This document shows, one piece after another, positions 6,755-14,230 of a stretch of 24,322 bases of DNA. The notes under the pieces are model-generated. The model did no database searches and had not been told where the DNA came from. It worked only from the letters and a program-made list of their open reading frames with translations. Origin of the DNA: an uncultured Campylobacter sp. Lineage in GTDB: Bacteria; Campylobacterota; Campylobacteria; Campylobacterales; Campylobacteraceae. The translations under genes and the position numbers were made by a program. The first letter of the stretch is position 1; each line of letters starts with the position of its first letter. The stretch spans positions 1 to 24,322 of the forward strand of contig NZ_CALIBB010000131.1 in NCBI RefSeq assembly GCF_938045595.1, in the 5' to 3' direction.

Positions 6755-7311
6755 AGAAGATGCCCCATCTGCTCTTTTTTGACGCGCAGATAATTTTCGT
6801 TAAATTTATTAGGCGTGATGATTATCGGCACGCGCGCGACTACTTCGACTTTTAGATCGTGCAGCTTTTGCGGGTTGTTCGTAAGCAGGTTTATGCGCGA
6901 AATTCCAAAATGAGCGAGTATGAAATCCACGATCTCGTAGGTTCGCTCGTCCGCTTTGAAGCCGAGCTGATGGTTTGCTTCGATCGTATCGAGGCCCTGA
7001 TCTTGCAGCGCGTAGGCGTTGATTTTATTAAAAAGTCCGATATTGCGCCCTTCCTGACGCAGATAGATCACCATGCCGCCATGCTCTTCGATATATTTTA
7101 GGCTCGCTTCGAGCTGTTCGCCGCAGTCGCACTTTAGGCTGCCGATCGCATCGCCGGTAAGGCACTCCGAGTGGATACGTACGTTTACGACGCCCTCCAA
7201 AGGCTGCTTAAATATCGCTAAATGCTCTTTCTCGCCTTGCTTAAACGACTGAACGCGGAAGCTTCCGAAGCGGGAGGGGAGATTTGCGACCTCTGAAATT
7301 TTTATATCCAT
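6751..7311 (-). CDS. ribA: GTP cyclohydrolase II
   Basis: The 186-residue enzyme opens GTP to the diaminopyrimidine precursor of riboflavin, the first committed step of flavin synthesis. The zinc cysteines are visible in RIHSECLTGDAIGSLKCDCG (C50, C61, C63), followed by the catalytic LRQEGRNIGL at 84-93 and the substrate-binding segment ANHQLGF. It is the stand-alone form without a DHBP synthase (RibB) domain; length is close to E. coli RibA (196). The ATG is preceded by GGAG about 11 nt away. It is first in the unit ribA > rsmG > CxxC protein > unknown protein, and diverges from hemB across a 63-bp spacer that holds an inverted repeat. Confidence 0.95.
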   Translation of the reverse strand: MDIKISEVANLPSRFGSFRVQSFKQGEKEHLAIFKQPLEGVVNVRIHSECLTGDAIGSLKCDCGEQLEASLKYIEEHGGMVIYLRQEGRNIGLFNKINAYALQDQGLDTIEANHQLGFKADERTYEIVDFILAHFGISRINLLTNNPQKLHDLKVEVVARVPIIITPNKFNENYLRVKKEQMGHLL

Positions 7312-7327
7312 GCTTAAATTTACTCCG

Positions 7328-7352
7328 ATTGTGATATTATAAATCTCACAAT
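7328..7352. promoter_or_regulatory. Inverted repeat over the hemB -10 region, ribA-hemB spacer
   Basis: ATTGTGA and TCACAAT are perfect 7-bp inverted arms separated by 11 nt. The spacer contains TATTATAAAT, the most likely -10 for hemB (about 30 nt before its ATG). The dyad is therefore placed like an operator that would block or reshape the divergent ribA/hemB promoters. Half-sites resemble CRP-family TGTGA/TCACA, but that family uses a 6-nt spacer, so the regulator is not assigned. Confidence 0.45.
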
Positions 7353-7374
7353 TCTAGCTAAAAAAGGAAAAATA

Positions 7375-8349
7375 ATGTTTAAACGATTTAGGCGACTACG
7401 AATAAACCCCGCGCTTAGGGATCTGGTGCGACAAACCGATCTGCAAACCCGCTTTCTAATCTATCCGCTTTTTGTCGTGGAAGGAAGCGGCATCAAAAAG
7501 GAGATCGCCTCGATGCCTGGCGTATTTCAGATGAGCTTGGATGAAATTTTAAAAGAGTGTGAAATTCTCATATCGCTCGGTTTGGATAAAATTTTACTTT
7601 TTGGAATTCCTTCGCTAAAGGACAGCATCGGCTCGGACGCGCTAAGCGAGGACGGCATCATCGCGACTTCGCTGCGCGCGATAAAGGCTAAATTTCCAAA
7701 TTTATTAGTAATCACCGATCTGTGCTTTTGCGAATACACCGACCACGGGCACTGCGGCATCATCGATCATGTGCATCAGACGGTGGATAACGACGCGACG
7801 CTTGAAATTTCGGCGCAGCAGGCGCTCATCCACGCCAAAGCAGGCGCGGATATGATCGCGCCTAGCGGCATGATGGACGGCATTATCGAGATTTTGCGAG
7901 GAGCGCTTGATCGCGGCGGATTTGAAAATTTACCGATTATGGCGTATTCGAGCAAGTTTGCCAGCGGCTACTACGGGCCGTTTCGCGACGTAGCGGAGAG
8001 CGCGCCAAGTTTTGGCGATCGCAGCAGCTACCAGATGGATCCCGCAAATAGATTTGAGGCGATCAACGAAAGCCTGCAGGACGAGGCGCAGGGAGCGGAC
8101 ATCTTGATGATAAAGCCCGCGCTTGCGTATCTGGATCTAATCAGAGACCTGAGAGAGCGCACGCTGCTGCCGATTTGCGCGTATAACGTAAGCGGCGAAT
8201 ACTCGCTTTTGCAGGCGGGCAAAAAAGCGGGCGTGATCGATTATGAGCGCGTGATGATGGAGACGATGATAGGCATAAGGCGCGCCGGCGCGGATATGAT
8301 CATCACCTATCACGCCAAAGAGATCGCGGAAATTTTAAACAGGGGCTAG
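7375..8349 (+). CDS. hemB: Delta-aminolevulinic acid dehydratase (porphobilinogen synthase)
   Basis: A 324-residue enzyme joining two 5-aminolevulinate molecules into porphobilinogen for haem. Both Schiff-base lysines are present: K194 in MAYSSKFASGYYG and K247 in ADILMIKPAL. The zinc site cysteines are C117, C119 and C127 in ITDLCFCEYTDHGHCG, so this is a zinc-type enzyme. Full length for the family (E. coli 324). The ATG follows AAAAAAGGAAAAAT. It leads a plus-strand run that reaches hemN, another haem gene; in C. jejuni hemB and argF are neighbours, whereas here a toxin-antitoxin pair lies between them. A dyad over the -10 suggests regulation shared with ribA. Confidence 0.97.
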   Translation: MFKRFRRLRINPALRDLVRQTDLQTRFLIYPLFVVEGSGIKKEIASMPGVFQMSLDEILKECEILISLGLDKILLFGIPSLKDSIGSDALSEDGIIATSLRAIKAKFPNLLVITDLCFCEYTDHGHCGIIDHVHQTVDNDATLEISAQQALIHAKAGADMIAPSGMMDGIIEILRGALDRGGFENLPIMAYSSKFASGYYGPFRDVAESAPSFGDRSSYQMDPANRFEAINESLQDEAQGADILMIKPALAYLDLIRDLRERTLLPICAYNVSGEYSLLQAGKKAGVIDYERVMMETMIGIRRAGADMIITYHAKEIAEILNRG

Positions 8350-8351
8350 CG

Positions 8352-8567
8352 ATGAATAAGATAGCACTCGAAATTAAAAGTAATGAAATGCAAGCCGTCT
8401 TGGATGCCGTGATGAAGCTGGCAAAAAAGATGAAATTTGAAGCCAAAATTTTGCCCGAAAATAGGGATGAGTATATAGAAAATTTCGACGAGCTTTCGAG
8501 TACCGTTATTGCGAAATTGGATAAACCGAGCAATAGAGCTGTTTTTGAGCGATTAAAGGATAAATGA
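8352..8567 (+). CDS. Putative antitoxin of the Doc toxin
   Basis: A 71-residue protein starting two bases after the hemB stop, with its AGGGG ribosome site inside the end of hemB. It is highly charged (many Lys/Glu), has a predicted helical N-terminal half (NEMQAVLDAVMKLAKKMKFEAKIL) and a likely extended C-terminus ending AVFERLKDK. Size and position directly upstream of a Doc toxin indicate the antitoxin. I do not see a clear Phd-type N-terminal DNA-binding motif, so this is not an obvious Phd and might not autorepress. Its stop codon overlaps a five-codon micro-ORF that leads into doc (see findings). Composition is more AT-rich than hemB or argF, consistent with acquisition of the pair. Confidence 0.7.
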   Translation: MNKIALEIKSNEMQAVLDAVMKLAKKMKFEAKILPENRDEYIENFDELSSTVIAKLDKPSNRAVFERLKDK

Positions 8568-8577
8568 AAAAAGACAA

Positions 8578-8970
8578 ATGAAATATTTAACGCTGCATCA
8601 GGCTATTTTCATCCACGATAAAATGCTAGAAAAAATAGGCGGAAGCAAAGGCTATAATAAAACTTCGCTCGGCTATTTATCGTCTGCGTTGCATAATATA
8701 AAAAACGATCTGTATTATCCTACTATGGCAGATAAACTCGCGCATTTGACGCATTCGTGCATAAAATTTCATCCTTTCACCGACGGCAATAAAAGGACGG
8801 CGATTTTGCTAGCCGATATGTTTTTGTCGGCAAATTCTATAATTTTGGATGACGAGGAATTTTATGCGGCGATGGAAGACGTAGTCGTAAAGGTGGCTGC
8901 GGGCGATATGACGAAAGGTGATTTAAAAGAATTTTTTAGTAAATTTATAAAAGATAAAGGAGCGATATGA
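8578..8970 (+). CDS. doc: Doc/Fic-family toxin (death-on-curing type)
   Basis: A 130-residue Fic-fold protein, the length of phage P1 Doc (126). The active-site loop is HPFTDGNKRTA at 65-75, matching HxFx(D/E)xNKR: catalytic H65, acidic D69, and N71, K72 and R73. The lysine after Asn is typical of Doc kinases that phosphorylate EF-Tu, whereas AMP-transferring Fic proteins usually carry Gly there. The YPTMADKLAHLTHSCIKF segment before the loop is also Doc-like. No self-inhibiting helix is evident, so neutralisation would rest on the upstream gene. The ATG overlaps the stop of a five-codon ORF, and its stop overlaps the argF start (ATGA). The active site looks intact. Actual activity on EF-Tu is inference from the family. 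Confidence 0.85.
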   Translation: MKYLTLHQAIFIHDKMLEKIGGSKGYNKTSLGYLSSALHNIKNDLYYPTMADKLAHLTHSCIKFHPFTDGNKRTAILLADMFLSANSIILDDEEFYAAMEDVVVKVAAGDMTKGDLKEFFSKFIKDKGAI

Positions 8971-9890
8971 GGCACTTTCTTACGTTAAACGATTTTAGCA
9001 AAGACGAGATAATCGAAATTTTAAATTTAGCTTTTGAGATTAAAAAAGAGGCGAAGGCGCGAAATTTTAAGCCATATTTGAAAGATCAAAAATTAGCGAT
9101 GATATTTGAAAAAAGCTCGACTAGAACGCGCGTAAGTTTTGACGTTGGAATGAACGAGCTTGGCGGGCACGCGCTGTTTTTGAGCAGTCGCGACATCCAG
9201 CTCGGGCGAGGCGAGCCGATCAAAGACACCGCGCGCGTGATTTCGCGAATGTGCGATCTAATCATGGCGCGCGTAAATCGCCACGAGACGCTAATAGAGC
9301 TTGCGGAATTTAGCCGCGTGCCGGTGATAAACGGGCTAAGCGATAAATTTCATCCCGTGCAGCTAATGGCGGATCTGATGACGATCGTGGAGCGCGGTAT
9401 TGAAACTCCAAAGATAAAAGCCGCGTACGTGGGCGACGGTAACAATATGGCGCACTCGTGGCTGATGCTTGCTAGCAAACTGGGATTTGAGCTGCGAGTA
9501 GCGACGCCCGTGGGCTATGAGGCCGATCCGCAGATACTGGCGCAGGCGCAAGAAAATGCTAAAATTTCAGGCGCTAAAATTTTAATAACGAACGATATAA
9601 GGGAAGCCGCAAGGGGCGCAAACGTCGTGACGACCGATACTTGGGTCTCGATGGGGCAAGAAGGCGAAAAGGAGCAAAGAATTCGCGATTTCGCGGGCTT
9701 TTGCGTAGATGAAAGCTTAATGGCTCTAGCCGGTAGCGGCGCGATCTTTTTGCACTGCCTGCCGGCGTACCGCGGATATGAGGTGAGCGAGGCCGTGTTT
9801 GAAGCGCACGCGGATGAAATTTTTGCAGAGGCGGAAAATCGCCTGCACGCGCAAAAAGGCGTCATGGTCTGGCTGGATCAAAAAAAGTAA
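8967..9890 (+). CDS. argF: Ornithine carbamoyltransferase
   Basis: A 307-residue enzyme making citrulline from ornithine and carbamoyl phosphate in arginine synthesis. Carbamoyl-phosphate motif STRTR at 51-55, HPVQ at 129-132, ornithine-side HCLP at 263-266, and a DxxxSMG segment (DTWVSMG, 224-230) are all present, so the protein is complete and matches the anabolic family size. The ATG overlaps the doc stop by 4 nt and its ribosome site AAAGGAG lies within the doc 3' end, so argF translation is now coupled to a toxin gene rather than to hemB. Downstream the UPF0763 gene follows after 15 nt. Confidence 0.96.
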   Translation: MRHFLTLNDFSKDEIIEILNLAFEIKKEAKARNFKPYLKDQKLAMIFEKSSTRTRVSFDVGMNELGGHALFLSSRDIQLGRGEPIKDTARVISRMCDLIMARVNRHETLIELAEFSRVPVINGLSDKFHPVQLMADLMTIVERGIETPKIKAAYVGDGNNMAHSWLMLASKLGFELRVATPVGYEADPQILAQAQENAKISGAKILITNDIREAARGANVVTTDTWVSMGQEGEKEQRIRDFAGFCVDESLMALAGSGAIFLHCLPAYRGYEVSEAVFEAHADEIFAEAENRLHAQKGVMVWLDQKK

Positions 9891-9905
9891 ATTTTAGGAG
9901 AACGC

Positions 9906-10388
9906 ATGGAAGAAAAAGATAAAGCGCTAAAAAAGATCGACAAAGCGAGCGAATTTTTCGGGCTGGATAGCTCGAAAAGGACGGTTTTTGAAATTTCGCA
10001 GGGCGAGGACAATGAGAAAAAACTCACTCTGAAAAGCGGCTCGTGGAGCGACGAGGAGCCGTGGTTCGGCATCGACGAAAATAACGAAGTGCACACGATG
10101 ATCTCGATAAAATCGCTTGCAAATCTCATCGCCGCGACCAAAAACGCGATGCAGGAAAATTTTAACCTCAAGCTTGAGCGTTCGATCTTGCAGCATACGC
10201 CGGTGGATTTCGGCGACGCGTGGATCGTGTGCATGGACGAGATCAGAAGGCTAACGGGCGCAAATCCGAATGCGAAAAGATTAAGCTTAGACGTCGATGC
10301 CGTCGTTTCGCGCGTAAAAAGTTTGCATCCGAACCTTTTCATCGATATCGAAGAGCTTGTCAAAGCCAAGGCGGGCAGCCGTGAATAG
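9906..10388 (+). CDS. UPF0763 (DUF2603) family protein
   Basis: A 160-residue acidic cytoplasmic protein with no membrane segment or known motif. The N-terminus (DKASEFFGLDSSKRTVFEIS) and the WFGIDENNEVHTMISIKSLANLIAATKNAM block (about 56-85) are the features I associate with UPF0763/DUF2603, a family mostly confined to Campylobacterota. Its place between argF and hemN matches my memory of the C. jejuni order. The ATG has TAGGAG 5 nt upstream. Its last codons overlap the likely GTG start of hemN by 8 nt, so the two are probably translated together. No function is known to me. Confidence 0.85.
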   Translation: MEEKDKALKKIDKASEFFGLDSSKRTVFEISQGEDNEKKLTLKSGSWSDEEPWFGIDENNEVHTMISIKSLANLIAATKNAMQENFNLKLERSILQHTPVDFGDAWIVCMDEIRRLTGANPNAKRLSLDVDAVVSRVKSLHPNLFIDIEELVKAKAGSRE

Positions 10389-11745
10389 CATAGACTTCGA
10401 CGCTTACGCGAAATTTTCGCGCCCAGGACCACGCTACACGAGCTATCCGACCGCTTTGGAATTTAGCGAAAATTTCAGCTACGACGGGTATTTGAACGAG
10501 CTGAAAAATCAGAAAAGCTCCACGCCGCTGTCGCTTTACTTTCACATGCCGTTTTGCCGCTCCGCCTGTTATTTTTGCGGCTGCAACGTAATCTACACGG
10601 GCAAGCGCGACAAGATGGATCGGTATTTGGACTATATCGAGCGCGAAATGCAAATTTTAAGCGGCGTCGTGGACGGCTCGCGCCAGGTCGTGCAGATGCA
10701 CTTCGGCGGCGGCACGCCTACATATTTTAGCGCCGAACAGCTCGCGCGCCACATAAAAAATATCAAAAAATATTTTACAAATTTTAGCTCTGAAGCCGAG
10801 ATCAGCTGTGAGATCGATCCGCGATTTTTAAACGCCGAGCAGCTTGATGTACTTGTTTCAAACGGCTTTAACCGTATCAGTTACGGCGTGCAGGACTTCG
10901 ACGAGCGCGTGCAAAAGGAGATCCATCGCATCCAGCCTTTCGAGCTTACGAGGGACGTCATAGCCATGGCGCGTGAGAGGGGGATAAAATCGATAAATAT
11001 GGATCTGATCTACGGCCTTCCGTATCAGAGCCTAGCTAGCTTTAAGCGCACACTGGAGCTTGCGCTTTCGCTTGATCCGGACCGCTTTGCGATATTTAAT
11101 TACGCGCACGTGCCGTGGATCAAAAAATCTATGCGTAAATTTGATGAGACGACGCTGCCAGAGCCCAAGGTAAAGCTTGAAATTTTAAAATTTACCCATG
11201 ATTTTTTGAGCGCGAACGGATATGAGATGATCGGCATGGATCACTACTCAAAGCCCGAAGACGAGCTTCATGCCGCACTTAAAAACGGCTCACTGCACCG
11301 TAATTTCCAGGGTTACACGACCAAAGGCGGCGCCGATCTGATCGGCATCGGGCTAACTAGCATCGGCGAGGGCGCGCGCCATTATGCGCAAAATTTCAAA
11401 GATATGGACGCGTATGAAGCCGCGATCGATACGGGCAGGCTGCCGTATTGCAGGGGCATTTTGCTAAATGAAGAGGATCTGCTGCGCAAAGAGGTGATTA
11501 TGGGGCTTATGAGTAATTTTTGCGTCGATATAGAGGCGATCGAGGAGAAATTTAAGATAAAATTTTTCGAGCATTTTAGCGCGAGCCTAAAACAGCTTGA
11601 GGCGCTAAAGGATTTCGTGCAAGTCTCGCCGCATAGAATTTCTGTAACGCCTACCGGCACGCTTTTGATCCGCAATATCGCGATGTGCTTTGATGAGTAT
11701 ATGGGTAAAAATTTGGGCGAGAAGCGCTTTTCTAAAACCGTTTAA
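10381..11745 (+). CDS. hemN: Oxygen-independent coproporphyrinogen III oxidase (radical SAM)
   Basis: The enzyme decarboxylates coproporphyrinogen III to protoporphyrinogen IX without oxygen, suiting a microaerophile or anaerobe. The radical-SAM triad is C59, C63 and C66 in CRSACYFCGCN, the arrangement of true HemN; the GGGTPTYF SAM motif and GIGLTSIGEGARHYAQN region follow. Counted from GTG at 10381 the protein has 454 residues, near E. coli HemN (457). A TTG at 10357 would add eight residues but lies deeper inside the upstream gene, so GTG, which follows AAGGCGGG, is preferred; this choice is inferred. With hemB in the same run, two haem steps are encoded within 4.4 kb. Confidence 0.95.
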   Translation: MNSIDFDAYAKFSRPGPRYTSYPTALEFSENFSYDGYLNELKNQKSSTPLSLYFHMPFCRSACYFCGCNVIYTGKRDKMDRYLDYIEREMQILSGVVDGSRQVVQMHFGGGTPTYFSAEQLARHIKNIKKYFTNFSSEAEISCEIDPRFLNAEQLDVLVSNGFNRISYGVQDFDERVQKEIHRIQPFELTRDVIAMARERGIKSINMDLIYGLPYQSLASFKRTLELALSLDPDRFAIFNYAHVPWIKKSMRKFDETTLPEPKVKLEILKFTHDFLSANGYEMIGMDHYSKPEDELHAALKNGSLHRNFQGYTTKGGADLIGIGLTSIGEGARHYAQNFKDMDAYEAAIDTGRLPYCRGILLNEEDLLRKEVIMGLMSNFCVDIEAIEEKFKIKFFEHFSASLKQLEALKDFVQVSPHRISVTPTGTLLIRNIAMCFDEYMGKNLGEKRFSKTV

Positions 11746-11756
11746 GCGGCGCGGCT

Positions 11757-13061
11757 ATGAGTAGGGCAAAGCTTGAAGCGTTCGATTTTGCGGCACTTAG
11801 CGAGCGCTGCGTAAAATGTGGTAAATGTATCCAAGTCTGCACGGTTCATGGCATTAACGGCGATGAAGTAACGAGCCCGCGCGGATTTGTGGATCTTTTG
11901 GGCGCTTATGGCAGGAATGAGCTAAAGCTTGATAAAAACGCTAAGAAAATTTTTGAAAGCTGCTTTTTATGCACCAACTGCGTAGATATTTGCGGCGAGT
12001 CTTTGCCCATAGATACGGCAATCGAGAATGTTCGCGCGCGCATTGCGGAAAAATTTGGCATCGCGTGGTACAAAAAAGCTGCGTTTTGGCTGCTTGGGCA
12101 CCGCAAAGCGCTGGATCTAGCGGCAGCGCTTGGATACGTGTTTCTTAGCTGTGGCTTTAAGATGCGAAAAGATACGCAAAGCTCTATGTCGCCTAGATTT
12201 GACTTGCCACTACTTAAAAAAGAGCGCTTGCTACCTGCTCCTGCGAAAAAGAGCTTTATGAACTCGCACGCAGAGCTTATCGACAACGGCGGCGAAAAAA
12301 CTATTGGAATTTTTATAGGCTGCATGGCAAACTACGCTTACACGGGCGTAGGCGAGGCGATTTTACATATCGCACGAGCACTAAAGCTAAACGTAAATTT
12401 GATGAAGGAACAAGCCTGTTGCGGCGCTCCTGCGTATTTTACGGGAGATTTTGCGGCGGTTGAACGCGTGGCAAAATTTAATATAGCATATTTCGAAAAA
12501 GCTCTGCCTGCTCTTGATGCGATTATCGTGCCCGAGGCTACGTGCTCTGCGATGCTACAGGTGGATTACGCGCATTTTTTTGAAAATGAGCCGCAATGGA
12601 AAGCCCGTGCGCAAAAGCTTGCGAGTAAAATTTTTATGGCTAGCGAATACTTTTATAAATTTACAAACTTAAGTGATCTTTTGATGCGCCGCGGCAAAAG
12701 GGCTTTAGCGATTACTTATCACGATCCGTGCCATGCCCGTAAAATGCAGGGTATTTGGAAAGAACCGCGCGGCTTGCTCGCTCAAAACTACGAAATAACC
12801 GAGATGGATGAGCCTAATAAATGCTGCGGATTTGGCGGCGTGACGATGCAAACCGAGCGCTACGAGCTCGCGCGCGCAGTGGGATTAGCTAAGGCGCGTG
12901 CAATGGCAGATCTGCCTGTGCGCGTAGTCTCTGCCGAGTGCAGTGCGTGCAGGATGCAGCTAAATAACTCGCTTTCTTTAAGTGGCTCGCAGATGAGGTG
13001 CGTAAATCCGCTGGAGCTCATCGCTGAAGCGCTTGTGAGCGAGGAAAATTCCAATGGATAA
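11757..13061 (+). CDS. Two-cluster Fe-S oxidoreductase with CCG domains (GlcF/LutA-like)
   Basis: A 434-residue protein with two ferredoxin-type 4Fe-4S motifs: C18, C21, C24, C28 (CVKCGKCIQVC) and C69, C72, C75, C79 (CFLCTNCVDIC). Two cysteine-rich CCG domains follow: GCM at 188-190 with CCGAP at 221-225, and CHARKM near 325 with CCGFGG at 356-361. This is the architecture of GlcF, LutA and related subunits that pass electrons from hydroxyacid or other dehydrogenases, but no partner dehydrogenase gene is adjacent, so the substrate is unknown. A similar gene sits beside hemN in C. jejuni as I recall. The ATG is 11 nt after the hemN stop with only a weak GCGGC ribosome site. It is soluble, and probably peripheral to the membrane. 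Confidence 0.88.
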   Translation: MSRAKLEAFDFAALSERCVKCGKCIQVCTVHGINGDEVTSPRGFVDLLGAYGRNELKLDKNAKKIFESCFLCTNCVDICGESLPIDTAIENVRARIAEKFGIAWYKKAAFWLLGHRKALDLAAALGYVFLSCGFKMRKDTQSSMSPRFDLPLLKKERLLPAPAKKSFMNSHAELIDNGGEKTIGIFIGCMANYAYTGVGEAILHIARALKLNVNLMKEQACCGAPAYFTGDFAAVERVAKFNIAYFEKALPALDAIIVPEATCSAMLQVDYAHFFENEPQWKARAQKLASKIFMASEYFYKFTNLSDLLMRRGKRALAITYHDPCHARKMQGIWKEPRGLLAQNYEITEMDEPNKCCGFGGVTMQTERYELARAVGLAKARAMADLPVRVVSAECSACRMQLNNSLSLSGSQMRCVNPLELIAEALVSEENSNG

Positions 13062-13073
13062 AATTTAACATTT

Positions 13074-13093
13074 GTGAAATTCCTGCATTTCGC
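13074..13093 (+). terminator. Candidate terminator after the hemB-hemN run
   Basis: GTGAAAT pairs with ATTTCGC (seven pairs, one T-G) around a 6-nt loop, 13 nt after the stop of the Fe-S protein gene. After four intervening bases comes a run of five T. The stem is weak and the T-run slightly displaced, so the call is tentative. Confidence 0.35.
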
Positions 13094-13588
13094 CGGCTTT
13101 TTACTCAATTCAAATCCTGGGGTAAAATTCTGCGCTTTTTAAATTTTGGTTTTTAAAAATTATGATTAAATTTTATCGTTAGCTTGTCAAGGTTGCGGTT
13201 TGCGCTTTTAAGCTTTCGGATATATCAGCCTGAAGTGGCGTGCGGTGTGAACCCATGGGCTTTGCTGCTGCGGTGGGGTTGATTAATATGATTTTAAATA
13301 CTAAAATTTTGTGGTTTAGAATTTTGTTGAGCGATTTTGCGCAAAATTTTAAGAAGTTGAATTGTAAGATGGATTTTAGCAAGAATTCTAATTTTAAGCG
13401 GTATTGTTTGAAATTCTATGGAATTTGCGGCTAATGGCTGGAATTTTGATTTATTAATTCGCGTGGATTTGCTTAGCGTTGCAGGATTAAAACGCGAATT
13501 TTAAATTTCGTAAAATTTAACGAATTAGTTACGTATGAGCTTCTTGCATTTCGCGGTTTTGGCGTTGGGGCAAAATTTCTTTCAAAAA

Positions 13589-13642
13589 TGCCAAAGTGCA
13601 CTATAAAATATATTCATAATTTTCAGCACGAGATATTTGGCA
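13589..13642 (-). terminator. Long inverted repeat downstream of the small membrane gene
   Basis: TGCCAAA at 13589-13595 is matched by TTTGGCA at 13636-13642, and inside these GTGC (13596-13599) by GCAC (13626-13629). On the minus strand the second arm is followed at once by five T, so it could end transcription of the 13683-13895 gene. The loop is long (about 26 nt), which makes an operator or another role possible. Confidence 0.35.
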
Positions 13643-13682
13643 AAAAGGCTAAGCTAGCGAGATCGGGGCTTTAAATTTAATT

Positions 13683-13895
13683 TTATTCTTGCTCTTTTGC
13701 GTCATCTTCAGAGTCCAGCTTTGCTTCTTCGATCAAAAGCCTGTTGGCTTCGGTAGCTTTTTTTATCTCGCTTAAGTTTTCTTCTATCTTATTTAAGCGC
13801 TTTTCAAGGGTATTTAGACGCTTTTCGGAGCGGGAGATAAAATAATAAATCAAATAAATCATAAAAACTATTATGATCCAAGGTACGATTTTCAT
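13683..13895 (-). CDS. Small single-pass membrane protein with coiled coil
   Basis: A 70-residue protein starting MKIVPWIIIVFMIYLIYYFI, one N-terminal membrane helix (about 4-21). It continues with a heptad-type helix, SEKRLNTLEKRLNKIEENLSE, which is a likely coiled coil, and an acidic tail ending DDAKEQE. The frame is open for 28 more codons upstream, but AAGGAATTTTAT immediately before this ATG supports the shorter form. Such tail-out coiled-coil proteins resemble small PspB/YtxH-like or phage-shock-type membrane proteins in layout only; no family is assigned. It is monocistronic, diverges from the tRNA-tuf promoter about 80 bp away, and has a possible terminator downstream. Confidence 0.65.
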   Translation of the reverse strand: MKIVPWIIIVFMIYLIYYFISRSEKRLNTLEKRLNKIEENLSEIKKATEANRLLIEEAKLDSEDDAKEQE

Positions 13896-13972
13896 ATAAA
13901 ATTCCTTAAAATTTAAAATTGCGCGCATTATAGCAGAAATTTTATGAAATTTTAAAATAGGCTGTTTTAGCC

Positions 13973-14001
13973 TTGACAATTGGGGATTTTTCGGTTATAA
14001 T
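13973..14001 (+). promoter_or_regulatory. Consensus -35/-10 promoter of the tRNA-tuf operon
   Basis: TTGACA (13973-13978), exactly 17 bp, then TATAAT (13996-14001): a full match to the sigma-70 consensus at both hexamers and in spacing. Transcription should start near 14008, about 14 nt before tRNA-Thr. It is unusual for this group, in which -35 boxes are normally poorly conserved. Confidence 0.9.
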
Positions 14002-14021
14002 TGCCACTTCAATTTCAAAAT

Positions 14022-14097
14022 GCTGGTGTAGCTCAGCTGGTAGAGCTACTGCCTTGTAAGCAGTGGGTCGGCGGTTCGATCCCGTCCACCAGCTCCA
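14022..14097 (+). tRNA. tRNA-Thr (anticodon UGU)
   Basis: Complete cloverleaf: acceptor GCTGGTG/CACCAGC, D-stem GCTC/GAGC, anticodon loop CTTGTAA (TGT), T-loop TTCGATC, discriminator T, and encoded CCA. First RNA of the operon, equivalent by position and anticodon to thrU of E. coli. Confidence 0.97.
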
Positions 14098-14133
14098 TTT
14101 TTTGTAACAGTGTTTGACCAGATTTCATCAAAG

Positions 14134-14218
<85 letters not shown>

Positions 14219-14230
14219 TGAATTTTTGAT

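Larger units (their letters stand above)
13062..13682. other. Non-coding spacer
   Basis: 620 bp separate the Fe-S protein gene from the small minus-strand gene, the two being convergent. I see no convincing gene, RNA gene or mobile element. The stretch is AT-rich with many AAATT words and a more GC-rich patch near 13190-13280. It holds two terminator candidates, listed separately, one facing each gene. The short open frames (for example 13240-13434 plus) lack ribosome sites and family features. Confidence 0.6.

Noticed and set aside
10357..10380. TTG start of hemN adding eight residues
   Set aside because: It lies deeper in the UPF0763 gene and lacks a ribosome site, while the GTG at 10381 follows AAGGCGGG.
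13240..13434. 64-codon plus-strand frame in the 13.1-13.7 kb spacer
   Set aside because: No ribosome site, no domain, and codon content matching spacer DNA; the overlapping minus-strand frame at 13179-13382 is no better.
13290..13500. Second copy of the 37-bp array
   Set aside because: AAATT words recur here, but I could not keep a constant period; the offsets differ from the array pattern.
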